From assembly GCA_002270565.1 (NCBI GenBank), contig NQMI01000023.1:186001-250000 (forward strand): a DNA stretch of 64,000 nt, given 5' to 3'. This DNA is from Stenocarpella maydis. Taxonomy: Eukaryota > Ascomycota > Sordariomycetes > Diaporthales > Diaporthaceae. Shown piece after piece: positions 47,106-59,130 of the stretch (position 1 is its first letter; each line of letters opens with the position of its first letter). The position numbers were made by a program, and so were the translations under genes. The notes under the pieces were generated by a model, which made no database searches, had not been told where the DNA came from, and saw only the letters and a program-made list of their open reading frames with translations.

Positions 47106-50100
47106 TTAATTATTTATGGAGTGGAGCCTTATGTGGTAATCGTGTCTCTTATTATTGTTGTGACCGCTTGCGATACGAGATGATATTATAAAGTTTAGTT
47201 GACAGTCTTCTGAAAACCTCTGTCCTGTGCTCACTTGACCGTTCTTTCCAGGCCTGGTTAGCATATTTACTATTATTATTAGGCATTTATACACAGAATC
47301 ATAGTTGAGAAACCTCATACCTTGGCTGGAATACAAATGTTGCAAGTTGCGTGTAATCATACACGTCGTAGTATGAGTTAGTCCAAGGGCCTTCTTATAC
47401 CCTTCTAGAGCTCGATTATACATCACCCCAGCTTCTAAAAGCTTGCCTTGGTTCTTATAGAGGTTTCCTAGGTTGTTGACTGTATCAAGGGTTGATATAT
47501 TATCCTGTCCAAAGACCTTCTCATACCCTTCTAGGGCTCGTGTATACATTGCCTCAGCTTCTGGAAGCTTGCCTTGGTCACTATAGAGATTTCCTAGGTT
47601 GTTGACTGTGCTTAGGATTGATATGTCATCCTGTCCAAGGGTCTTCTCCTTCCCTTCTAGCGCTCGTGTATACATCGCCTCAGCTTCTAGAAGCTTGCCT
47701 TGGTCCGCATAGAGATTTCCCAGGCTGACGACTATATCAAGGGTTGATATGTCATCCTGTCCAAAGGCACCCTCATACCCTTCTAGGGGCTCGCTTGTAT
47801 ATCGCCTCGGCTTCTGGAAGTTGGCCTTGGTGCGCATAGAGATCTCCCTGCCCATGTAGTGAGCCTATCACCAACCGGTCTCTGGCATACCGCCTGCTCA
47901 CTGGCACTTGTATCCATCGGTGCACCCTTTCGGCGTGTGGAATCAGTTTTTGATGGACCAACCAGTACTCCCTCGTTTCCACTCTGGGCACCGACATTCC
48001 CACCACGACGAGGGCCAGCGTTGCCCATTCGTCCTCCTGTCGTTGCCCGCCTAGATACGACGCCCATTGGTGAACTACCGGGTGCATCGAATAGCCGCCT
48101 TTCGACCCTTGCTCAGTTTCGATCATCGAGTACCGGAGCAGCAGCCCGACTGCGTCAAGGAACAGCACCTCGTTGCCGCCGATCTCACTAAGCCATTCCG
48201 GCCAACAGTCTTGCGGTATGCTATCATCTGTCTTCACTGCTAGCAGGCCATGCCACAGCTGCTTGTTGTCGAGGAAGCCCCACAGCAGCAGTAGTTTGGC
48301 AGCGCTAGGGTTCTGACTCTCGATTTCCCTGAACGAAATGGTCCACGTTGTCCGAATGCTTCCCTGTTCGTAGTCAAAGAGTGGACGGTTCGATTTGTCG
48401 CGAGAACCCATCAGCTCGCCCCATTGACTTTCGTAGATCCGCACATACGCTGCGGCGTCGACACCCTTTTCCCTTAGGTAAGAGCCTGCTTGCGCCAGCG
48501 CCAGTGGCAGCCCGTGCAGCAGCTGAAGGAGGTCGGTGCAGTCTGGACCTGCGATAACGCAAGACTCAGCCATGATTGTGTCGAGGTTGCTAAGGAGCGG
48601 GTCGTAGAAACTCACCAAGTTCGCCGCCAAACCATCTTTCGAGTATGGCCTTGCCCAGGGCCTCATTGACCGGACCTAACCTTAGAGACTCGCCCAGCTG
48701 TGCCAGGTTGGAAAGCCGCGTCGTGATCAGTACCGACCCATGATCGCCCGGCATGTACCGCCTCGGATCGTAGGCGCCTGTTCCAGGTTCTTGTTGGGCC
48801 CAATCCTTGTCGACGTTGTCGAAGATCAGTAGCCACTCACAGTTGTCGGGCTGCTCAAGCCACTTCCGCACATTCGCCACGGCATCGTCAAGTTCCTCCT
48901 GGCTATGGGTATGACTATCCACCCAGCGTCGGCTGGTCTCCGGAACCTGGTCCCTGGGTATCTTGGCTATGCAGCCAGCGATGCTTCGCCTCAGCTGGTC
49001 CTCTGACCCGCCGTCGAGCCAGAAGACCGAGCTGAACGCGGCCTTGTGGCGCCGGGCGAAGTCGATGGACAGCTGCGTCTTTCCCACACCGCCGAGCCCG
49101 GAAAGTACGAATATCTGCCTGTGCTTCTGTAGGGCACGCGATGGCTCTGGGAGTAGGCACTTCTCCAGCTCAGACATGTCGAATGGCCTGACAACAAACC
49201 TATCCGACACGGGGACACCGTCCAAGCTGAAGGGCGTCTTAAGGCGGCCAGAGTCGTAAGACGGCTAATTAGTAATGTTACAACGGGCAGATTTGAACGC
49301 TATCCATTACCCAGCAGTGCTGGGCGTAATAACATTGCTTCTGCCCAAGGCCGTCGGCGCACGCCTTCATCTGTCTAATCACATCCTGCGATGCGACGTA
49401 CTTTCCAGTCGCCGCCGCAATCTCGCGCTGCTTCTTTGACTCCTCCAAACCGACAGCGCCGAGGCCGTGAGAAATGTTGAAGCGGTAGTAGCGGCCTTCG
49501 TCTTGGAGGCTGGACTTGTCGCGACAAAACTGCTCCGCGATCTTCTCCGTGTCCGTCGCGAGCCTTTTCAACGTGGCCCAGATGCCCAGGACGTCATCGC
49601 GCACGCGGCTGGGCGTCGCTATGCCCGTCCCGACTGACACCAGGCACTGGAGGCGGCTCCGCAGCTGGTCTTCGCCCCAGACGTGCTGGGCTTCGGTCCA
49701 GAGCATATAGACGGGGTTGTTAACCCCCAAGCCGCCGTCGATGAACTGCTCCTCGAATGGAACGATGGTAATCGGGTCGAAGAAGGTGGTCGCGGCAGAT
49801 GTGGCCCGGCAGGCCTGCCAGATCGTGGTGGAGTCGTACAGGTGAGCAAGGCCGCGGGGCCGGTAGCTTGTCAGGCACACCGTGTCATCCGTCTCCTTGC
49901 TCATCGCGCAGACGAAGCTTTGGTTCGGTTAGCCGTGCTGCAACATCAGCCGGAAGGGCAGTGTAAACATATACTTTACAGGCACCGTCAGAGCAGTCCT
50001 TGAGGAGGGCATCCTCGCTGTGGCCTCTGTCCGCCAGGATCTGCTTGACGGCCTACTCGAGCGCCGCAGCGTCGAACCTCCCCCGCAGCTTCCCGTTGAT

Positions 50101-50370
50101 CTTGACCCTGGAGCTCTTCTTCTCAAACACCTTGTAGGATAGCGAGGTGTAGGCAGCGATGCATTCGTCGACGGTCATCCGCAACCGGCCTAGCATGATG
50201 GCGATCAAGCCGCCGGTGCTGGTGCCAGCGATCATGTCAAAGTAATCGCATGGCTTGGGCGGGGCGTCCGGATTGATGGTAGACATGAGCCTTTGCAGGA
50301 TCATGAGGGACGACAGACCGCGAACACCGCCGCCATCGAGGGCGAGAAGTCGAATATCGTGACCAGGCAT
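47106..50370 (-). pseudogene. Fungal NOD-like receptor: patatin - NB-ARC - TPR, disrupted
   Basis: From ATG 50370 the order is a patatin-like phospholipase ([13 protein letters not shown] oxyanion loop, GTSTGG nucleophile elbow, DGGLGVNNPV with the catalytic Asp), an NB-ARC ATPase (P-loop LSGLGGVGKTQLS, Walker B WLLIFDNVD, LITTR, GLPLAL, MHPVVHQW) and C-terminal TPRs with a 42-residue period. Introns 49310-49265 (46 bp) and 48615-48549 (67 bp) splice in phase. Lesions: a TAG at 50055-50053 where relatives have Gln (C-to-T in a CpA context), a one-base frame offset at the intron near 49990-49926, and an extra G in the run 47786-47789 between the first two TPRs. The 3' end is uncertain; a further intron (GTATGA...CCAG) may precede another stop. 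Such receptors sense non-self and can trigger cell death in fungi (family knowledge). A transposon lies 33 bp upstream of the start. Confidence 0.85.
47402..47785 (-). repeat. 126-bp tandem repeats encoding 42-residue TPR units
   Basis: The marker CTTCTAG recurs at 47402, 47528, 47654 and 47780, exactly 126 bases apart. Each unit encodes a TPR such as LGNLYSDQGKLPEAEAMYTR. High similarity between units at the DNA level is typical of fungal NLR repeats that recombine and diversify. Confidence 0.9.
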
Positions 50371-50610
50371 CGCTGTGATGGTAATGAGCCGTCTGATGAT
50401 GTACCATCTGACCCCCACTAGTGGAACACCCCAACCAGTGGAACGAGGACCTACATACAAATATCACCACATTAACTTACATATATCACAGCCAATTTTA
50501 AAACTATACACATAGGAATTTAATCAATCTATAGATATTTACTTAATAAATAAGCTTATATAGATAGTTGGTGTTTTGGAGGTATCGGAGCAGCTATAAT
50601 TAGATTCCGA

Positions 50611-51055
50611 TGTTATGAACCAACACACATTGGCGGCTGACTACCGCAGAAGACAACCCCGCAGGTCGAAAAGTAACCCCCAAAAGGAGCGCCCCGCCTG
50701 ATGTAATCAGTGATGTTACCTTATCAGGGTTAGGGTTAGGGACCCATTATGATCGATGAAATCAGTATTGATTCCATCAAGCAACACTCAATCAACAGAA
50801 TTACCATCAATACTATTGACAATAGAGGAAGAGTCAGAACATATAAGAATATAATTATCACTATATTAGATAGCTTTTATAGAATAGACTCTTTAGTCAT
50901 TAATCTAAGTATTCAATCCCAATATTAGATAGCCTTATAGCTAGTAATTATTATTAAGTTAATAATATTACTTAATAACTGCCTAATAATATATTCCAAA
51001 TATAAACCCTTAATCTTTTAGGTTTAGCAAACTTGGAAACCCTCCAATTATTATA
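50611..51055 (+). repeat. 5' LTR (445 bp)
   Basis: Starts TGTTAT and ends ATTATA (original CA end changed by C-to-T). It contains two and a half telomere-like units GGGTTAGGGTTAGGG at 50727-50741. Confidence 0.92.
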
Positions 51056-51119
51056 TTTTAATAACTCTTGTTTATATATCGCTATGCGGACTTTAAGCAA
51101 TATTATATATGGAACCCTT

Positions 51120-54100
51120 TACAATATTAGACTCCAGAATAACCACCCCTACTTGCAACCTTCTCTACAAGCTGGATGAACTCGCTAATAACGAGACTAT
51201 AGACCCCTATATCCAGGAACTAGTTAATAAGATTGGGCAGTTATACCTCCTTATAGAAGGTCAAGCTTAATATAATACGGAAGTTAAATAGCTTTAATAG
51301 GAGATTACTACTCTCCAAGCTAGAGCTAATATTATTAATACCCCAGTTTAAATAAAGGAACATATCAAACTTAATATTCCAGCCCCCTATAACAAAACTA
51401 TTGGACAACTTTAGGCATACTTAATATAAGTTAGGGCCTACTAGTGCTTCTATAGGCTAGATATGCAGCCTAGTGAAAAAAGAGTTATATATACATCCTC
51501 TTTCCTTAAAGGATAAGCCTTAGCTTGGTTTGAACCCTACCTAACTAACTTTATTAATGCGGAATTATTTAAAGCCTATAAGCTTAAAGTATAACGGATT
51601 TTCAGCAGCTATAAAGGCTATAAGGACGCCCTCAGGTCCCTGTTTTAGGACCCGAATGAGGAATAATAGGCAAAAAGAGACCTAGTGAATTGCAAGTAGC
51701 GCGGTTCAGCAATCAACTATATAGCGGAATTCCAATAAATCTATACTAAAATCAACTATACTAATAATATAAAGAAATTTATATTTTACCATAGATTAAA
51801 GGATAAAGTAAAGGATAAATTTAGCAAGGTTATAAACCAACCTAATGATTTTCTATACTATATAGAAATAGCTATCCGGATTAATAATAGACTCTATAAA
51901 TAATGCTTAGAAAAGAAAGGATGAACTTCTAAATAAACCTTATTTTATAAGTATAAACTAACTACAAGAAAGAAGTATTAGAAACCAAGCACCTAGTAGG
52001 GATAGTATACAGGCCCTATAGAGCTGGATATTACTTAATGTAAGGATAAGAAAAACATTAAGTGCTATAACTATAATAAGATAGGATATTTTGCTTTTGA
52101 ATGCAGGGCTCTAAAGAAAAAATAGGGACTGGAAGTTAGTACCTAAAGGAACCCAATAGGCTAATGAAGCTACCCATTAAGCTAATCTAGCCATCCATAA
52201 TGCGCAAGGACCACCCAGGCCCAAATTACAATAGGAACTTGCAAATAAGTACTGCATCTATAGAATAACTATATATAGCCAGTATTAGGTATACCTAAAC
52301 TAAGACCCGGATAAAGGATGCAACTTCTATAACCCTAATAAGGAAGACCTTTATAATAGTCTATAATTCTCCTGATGTACTAAGTCCTAGTGTAAGAAAT
52401 ATTAGAAAGATAAGGTATAATAGCAGCCTATCCTACTAATAAAGAATCCCTAGAAGTCTAGAAAGGCATATGCATTGCTTAGTTGGATAGCTTGCTTTAA
52501 TAATAGCTATACTACTTATTGCAGTAATAAGGAAGCTACCGGTTAGTTTCCTAAGAATGCTTTAGGAAAGCAGGGAAGGACCCTAGTGGTAGGAAATAGG
52601 GAGGAACTCCCACAAATTAACCCTAGGATGGAAGGAAAACCTATCCCCCAGACCATACTTATACTATAAACCCAGTAGAAGGAACCGCAAGACTACCTAG
52701 AATAAGTGCCCCTTCTAGCCCCAAGGACTAACATTATAGCGGTTATGATTGCAGGGAGACCTTTTAAAGAAACTATAGGATAACCTATTTAGGAATGCAG
52801 AAGATTAGGAGATGCGGGATATATATACCTAATATAGAATAAGTATAAAGATATCTCCTAGATATTATGTGTTTATAATAGGTGTAAGGAATATATAAGA
52901 GAGAAAACCAAGCATAACTGGTTTCCCTAGTAATACCTAGATAAGGATGTTAAATATATATATGAGTGTAATGATTTTAAGAACTAGCACCTGTACTAAA
53001 AATATAATAAGATAGGATGCGCCCTAATAAGGCTTGACTCCTATATACCCTTAGAATGTCTCTGAAACCCTAACGGATGGGCAAATTATAATGAGCCAAC
53101 CTACAAGGTGCATATACTCAATAAGGCTTAAGATTGGCATCTACTAAGATAGTAGGGGCTATTGATTAAAACTCTAATAATAAAGAAATAAGACTATAGC
53201 ATGCAGCAGCTGATTGGTAACCTGCAAGAACTATAAAACATTACAAAGCAAAGCCTTGAGAGCATTAAGAAGGTCCTAGCAGCAGATAAACAGTTAAAAA
53301 ACTAGGAGGGCTATCTATAAAACCTCAGGTAGCAACCAACTACATGATAAGGTACTTATGCGCAATAACAAGCGATTATAGCCACCTGATGGTTCAGGTC
53401 GAGCTAGGAGTCCACATATACTTAGCACTCATCAATAGTAGAGTATAAGGAAATTTCATATCCCTAAAGGTAGTGAATAGATACTACCTATTATAGCATA
53501 AGAAAAGGGAACCCTATAAACTTAATATAGTAGATAGAACTAAAGTATCTTATAGTAATAGAATTATTAATATGGAGACTAATCCTCTCCCAGTTCGGAT
53601 TTATAACTGTATAGAATTACTATCATTTAATATTACTAAGATAGCAAATCATTAGTTAATCTTGGGAATACTTTAGTTAAGAAAGAATAGCCCCTAAATT
53701 AATTGGACTACTAGCTAGATCTTTTGGGATTATGCCGTTCCCTAGAAGAAGGTTGCAATTAATAGTAAAGGAAGGAGTTATATTACTAAGGATAGCGAAT
53801 AGGTGATGCACTTAAATAGACCCACGGATACCTCTAGGAGCGGATAGAAGGCCCGACTCCAGGAAGACAGAGAAGGATTAGGCTACTTGAGCGCCTTATG
53901 GAAGGACTGAAGCCAATCAGGAGATCGCCACTCCAATATAACTAGTTAGCATACAACATATGAAATATAATGATACCTCCTTTACCTAAAGGAAGAGAAA
54001 GAAGGAAGTAAGACTGATAGACTAGTACGGATACCAAAAGACTATTATGAATTTAAGAAAGTATTCTAGGAACAACTCAACACTATATTACCATAATATA

Positions 54101-56820
54101 TATAATAAAATTATGAAATATTATTGAAACGCAGAATAATACACTAATTTAAGCCTATCTACAGACTTAATAAAGAATAGCTTAAAGCACTTAGGGAATA
54201 CCTTAATGAAAACCTCTAGAAGGGATTTATTAGGCTATTATGATTATTAGTAGGATACCCAATCCTCTTTATACTAAAGAAGAGTAGCAAGCTATAACTT
54301 TATATTAATTACTAACAATTGAATAACATTATGATTAAAAACTGATACCCTCTCCCGCTCATTAAGGAACTATAAGATTAACTTAGAGGAGCAAAATGGT
54401 TTATAGCACTCAACTTAAAGCATGGATATAACCTTATCCAAATAAAGGAAGGAGAAGAATGGAAGATAGCATTCAGGATATACTATAGATATTACAACAT
54501 GATGGTTATACCCTTTAGATTAACTAATGCACCTGTATCATTTTAGGAAATAATTAACCATGTCCTAAGTGAATACCTTAATATCTTTATTATCGCCTAC
54601 TTAGATAATATTCTTATCTTCTTAGAAAACCTTAACGATCATAAGGGATACATTAAAAAGGTTCTCTAAAAACTTCAGGATGCTAATCTCCTAATGGAAC
54701 CAGAAAAATGCAATTAGCACATACAAAAAGTTAACTACCTCAGATACATAATTAAACCAGGAAAAATCAAAATGCAAGAAGGAAAAGTTAAAGTAATTAA
54801 GGGATGGCCAACCCCCATAAACATTAAGGAGATTAGGGCATTCCTTAGATATACTAACTTCTATCAATAGTTTATTATATAGTATAATAATATTATAAAA
54901 CTATTAATAGACCTTACTAAGAAGGATTATACCTTTAGATGGATAGATACTAAATAATAAGCTTTCCAGATACTCAAGGATAAGGTTATAGAAGACCCCA
55001 TACTTAAGAAAGCAGACCCAGAGAAAGAATTTAAAATCCACACAAACGTCTCAGATAATACTGCAGGTAGAAAACTTACTTAAAAAGATAACTAAAGAAG
55101 GATACACATTATTACAAACTTTAGCAAGAAATTTAACAAACTAGAAACCTAATATACTATACTAGATAAAGAATTCATAGCTATAGTATATGCATTTTAG
55201 GAATAGTAGCACTATCTTATAGGAGCTAAAAAGTAGATCAAACTCTATATAAATTATAAGAATCTTACAACCTTTATAACAATTAAAACTCTTAATAAAT
55301 AATAAGTCAGATATATAGAGTTCTTATTACAATTTAACATTAAGGTCATCCATATAAACAGAGTAAAAAACGCAAGGGCAGATATACTGAGTTAAAGACC
55401 TAATCATTAGGATAAGGATTCACCTATAGAATGGATAGTATTTAGAACCCAAGAAGATAGAAGCCTTATTCTTAACCGCAAGCTAAACGATATAATTAGA
55501 GTTAACTTCCAAACTAAAAAAACCCCTGCTAATCCAAAGGAATAAGATAAATTAATCACAGAAATATATAAAGCACTAGCATATAGCTACCAAGGTATTA
55601 CAGCAATAATTAAAAGAATTTAGGAGAATTACTAGATCCCTAACCTCAAGAGGAAGGTTTAAAATATCATTAGTAAATATAACTCCTACAATAAAAACAA
55701 GGCCTCCAGATATAAACCATATGGACTATTAAAACCCCTGCCAGTACCTACAGCTATATAGTCATCCATTAGCCTGGACTTCATCATTAAGTTACCTCTC
55801 TTATAAGAACCCTTAACTAGAGTATGTTATAATAGTATTCTAGTAGTAGTTTATAGACTAAGCAAGTATACATACTTCATATTATATAAGGAAGCTAGCA
55901 CTATAGAAGAACTTATATATATATTCTTGCAAATTATTATAAGCAATTATGGAATACTATATAAGATTATCTTAGATAGAGACAAGCTCTTTACATTAAA
56001 CTTTTAGAAGTTACTAATAAAGCAACTTAAAGCAAAGCATAAGCTCTTAATAATAGTATATCTACAAATAGATAGATAAACAGAATAAATCAACCAGATT
56101 ATAGAATAATACCTCCAATATTATATTAACCAATTATAGGATAATTAGGTTAAACTGCTACTACTAGCACAGTTCGCCTATAATAGTGCAACTACTAGCA
56201 CAACTAAGCAGTTACCTTTCTTTACACTCTACGGATATGAACCTCAGGCATACTATAAATTACTACCAGATAACACCCTAGCGGAATTAGCGGAATAAAA
56301 AGCAATATAAATTAGATAAATCTAGAAGAATATCTAAGTAGAACTTTTTTTTATACAAGAATAAATGTTAAAATATATAAATTAGAAAAGAATTAAGGGA
56401 CTAATTCTTAAAGAGGGAGATAAGGTCTACCTCCTTTACTAAAATATTAAAACTAAGCAACCTAGTAAAAAGCTAGACTATAAGAAAATTAGCCCCTTTA
56501 AAATTTTAAGAAAACTTTTAGATACCAATTATAAACTCTTACTACTTAAAGGAATAAAATAATAACCAGTCTTTTATATCTTACTCTTAGAGCCGGTATA
56601 TAAAAATATAAAACTTAAAATACAAATTGAAACCCTTAATGAATATAATAAGGAATATAAAGTGGAAAACATTATGAACTTAAGATAGTACTAAGGGATA
56701 ATAAGATACCTCATTAAGTGAAAAGGCTATAACTCTAGTAAAAATATATAGGAATGAGCCTAAAACCTAACCCACTATTATAATGAACTCAAAAAGTACC
56801 ATGCGCATACCACTACAGAA
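51120..56820 (+). pseudogene. gag-pol remnant of the chromovirus
   Basis: Order along the plus strand: gag-like region (SEKRVIYTSSFLKG then ALAWFEPYLTNF, about 51.1-52.1 kb), a ruined zinc knuckle (CYNYNKIGYFAFEC), protease with the active-site triplet changed from DSG to NSR (ALINSRV, about 53.43 kb), reverse transcriptase (AKWFIALNLKHGYNLIQIK; the YLDD box reads YLDN near 54.6 kb), RNase H, integrase (GITAIIKRI, SISLDFIIKLP, DRDKLFT) and a chromodomain (EYKVENIMNLR then KGYNSS, about 56.65-56.8 kb) with Trp codons turned to stops. Dozens of stops exclude activity. Confidence 0.88.
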
Positions 56821-57174
56821 TAGTCCCAGAAATTAGGAATGCGGCCTGAAAACCCTATATATAATAAGCAATAACGAACCAATATTATAATGAAACCATA
56901 TAACAAACCCCAAACTTCACAGCTAAAGCAGGGAAAACAACTAATGAGAGACTAGTTGCAATAAGAATAATTAGAAGCCAGCAACCAGTCAACCCCTCAG
57001 GAAACATACCAATACTAATCGCCCTATCTAACTAACAACCCAAATACTAGTTACACCTAAAAACCCATCTAAATAAATACTAGTATCTGCACCCTATACC
57101 CTAGCAAATACTAGTTATAGAAAAATAAGACCAGAATAATACAGTATTCTGATGAATTTGTGCTATAGAATAGC

Positions 57175-57850
57175 ATTCAGTTCAGCGTGTGTGTGTTTCG
57201 GCAGGGTTGCAGTATGGTGCTCTGAGGCGAATTCGGACGATTGACAATGGTCTGGACAACTTTGTATTGAATTAAGTTGGGCTTCTGTAAGCCCTCCTTA
57301 TATACCCTCCGACGTCGTCTCACCCCTGGGCACGCTGCGGTAGGCTCTGGTGCAAATTTGCAAATGCCGGAAAATTCGCCCTTCCAACACACCATCTTTG
57401 GTTCCAAACAACTAGCCTACCACAGCCCTAGCAATGCCCAAATTAAGTACATACAAACTTCAGAAATCAGGCTATCTAATGCACTAGGTCATATACCTTT
57501 TGGGTAAGAAATAAGGGTAATGCAGAGGTCTGAATTAAGGTGCAAATGCAGGCCAAAATAATCGACTCACGGCCACCAAACTCATCTTGCGTCACGCACG
57601 CACTGGGCGTACTTAGCGAAAATCGCCTGACTCGCAAGTCTAGGGTAACTCCTTGCAAGAAGTCTAGGGTAACTCCTTGCAAGAAGTCTAGGGTAACTCC
57701 TTGCACGAAGTGCCAACGCCCTACTGAGCGGTTCCGTTTAACAAGTATGACTAGTAAACTAAGGACAGCTAGGAACTAGGACTAGTCAAATAACGGTCAA
57801 ATAAGTTCCATTCCCAGTAATAGAAATCAGGTACTAAAACGAGCTACCTA
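57175..57850. other. GC-normal segment inside the AT-rich retrotransposon
   Basis: Base composition changes abruptly from AT-rich decayed DNA to near-normal GC with few stops, and includes a 24-bp tandem repeat. It may be a later nested insertion (for example a solo LTR) or a part spared by RIP. Borders and target duplication could not be fixed. Confidence 0.45.
57636..57707. repeat. Three tandem copies of a 24-bp unit
   Basis: The unit begins AAGTCTAGGGTAACTCCTTG and is repeated three times with one change in the last copy. No spacers separate the units. Confidence 0.92.
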
Positions 57851-58497
57851 TAGGCGCATTTCCTTCATTACCTTCATTACTAGTACTTACAAATTCAGAC
57901 CAATTAGTACTATCACCCATTAAGGAACTCCAATCAAAAACTCCCACTTTACCCTCAGAATGCAACCACGCCTCCTGCGCTACTATCCTACCAACCTCCT
58001 TGGTGGAACTTTTGCGAACAACTTCAGCAGACTACTTAGCAATCCGCCTCCGCTCTACTTTAGCCTTCTCCTTCTCTACCCGCTCCAACTCCTCTACATT
58101 ATTAATACCCCAATAAACCGTATACATTATCTTCTCATACTATAACCGCTTCTGCTTATAAAGGCGCAAAATTCTTACATTCAGCCATTGGGCCTCCTCC
58201 TCTACAACCTCCAGCTCCTTCTCTAATCAATAGTATATTAGGGTGACCTTGTTCAACTAATTAGGAGTAAGACCTTAGATATTATAATTAGATAAATTAA
58301 GGCAAATATAGGTCTAATAGCAAACGGATTCTAAATCCGCAACCTTGGAGTCCTTAGCCAGGCTATGCTCTTTACAATAAAAACAAGGTATGGGAATGAT
58401 GCTGCCCTTTAAGGTAATAGTGAAAAGGAAAGCGGCCTTATACTTAGCAACGGAAAAGGACTTCACGAGACAAGACTTAGTAACCCTACCCAATATA
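57850..58497 (-). pseudogene. Antisense ORF of the chromovirus, coiled-coil type
   Basis: On the minus strand, opposite to gag-pol and between the chromodomain and the 3' LTR, a frame runs with only a few stops: an N-terminal part KAAFLFTITLKG, then PCFYCKEHSLAKDSK with a CxxC, then Glu/Lys-rich helical stretches (LEKELEVVEEEAQWLN, NNVEELERVEKEKAKVERRR) and a Ser-rich tail. Similar Cys-plus-coiled-coil ORFs accompany gypsy elements in other filamentous ascomycetes (from memory, unverified). Function unknown. Confidence 0.55.
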
Positions 58498-58587
58498 ATG
58501 AATTAGAAAGGGGTAAATAAAAATATAAATAAACGAAAATAATTTACAGAATACTTTTAAGGATAAAAGAAGCAAGAAGGGAGATAG

Positions 58588-59032
58588 TGTTATAAACCAA
58601 CACACATTAGCAGCTAACTACCGCAGAAGACAACCCCGCAGGTTGAAAAGTAACCCCCAAAAGGAGCGCCCCGCCTGATCCAATCAGTAACGTTACCTTA
58701 TCAGGGTTAGGGTTAGGGACCCATTATAATTAATAAAATCAGTATCAATTCTATCGAGTAACACTTAATCGATAGAATCACCATTGATACTATTGATAAT
58801 GGATGAAGAGTCAGAATATATAAGGACATGGTTATCACTATATTAGATAGCTTTTATAGAATAGACTCTTTAGTCGTTAATCTAAGTATTTAATCCCAAC
58901 ATTAGATAGCCTTACAGCTAGTGATCATTATTAAGTCAACAATATTGCTTAACAACCGCCTAACAACATATTCCGAATATAAACCCTTGATCTTTCAGGT
59001 TTAGCGAACTCGGAAACCCTCTGATCATTACA
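58588..59032 (+). repeat. 3' LTR (445 bp)
   Basis: Starts TGTTAT and ends ATTACA; same length as the 5' LTR. Telomere-like GGGTTAGGGTTAGGG at 58703-58717 is conserved between both LTRs. Confidence 0.92.
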
Positions 59033-59130
59033 TCCGAACCCTACACATAAATGCCAAACCTAAGGCCCAATTTCTTAATTCTCTTTATAATAGCCCAGCC
59101 TATTCCTCTTAATTACCACCTAACCACACA

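Larger units (their letters stand above)
50611..59032 (+). mobile_element. Ty3/gypsy chromovirus retrotransposon, full length but RIP-decayed
   Basis: The element is 8422 bp with two 445-bp LTRs and a perfect 5-bp target duplication TCCGA (50606-50610 and 59033-59037). The two LTRs differ mostly by C/T and G/A changes. Domain order gag, zinc knuckle, protease, reverse transcriptase/RNase H, integrase, chromodomain is Ty3/gypsy of the chromovirus branch. A purine tract (AGAAGCAAGAAGGGAGATAG) precedes the 3' LTR. No clear primer-binding site remains. Confidence 0.92.

Noticed and set aside
47402..47785. 126-bp repeats as a possible satellite
   Set aside because: They are in frame and encode TPR units of the NLR.
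50727..50741. Internal telomere or chromosome-fusion scar
   Set aside because: The TTAGGG units are part of both LTRs at the same offset, so they belong to the retrotransposon.
57636..57707. CRISPR-like direct repeats
   Set aside because: The 24-bp units are head-to-tail without spacers, and the host is eukaryotic.
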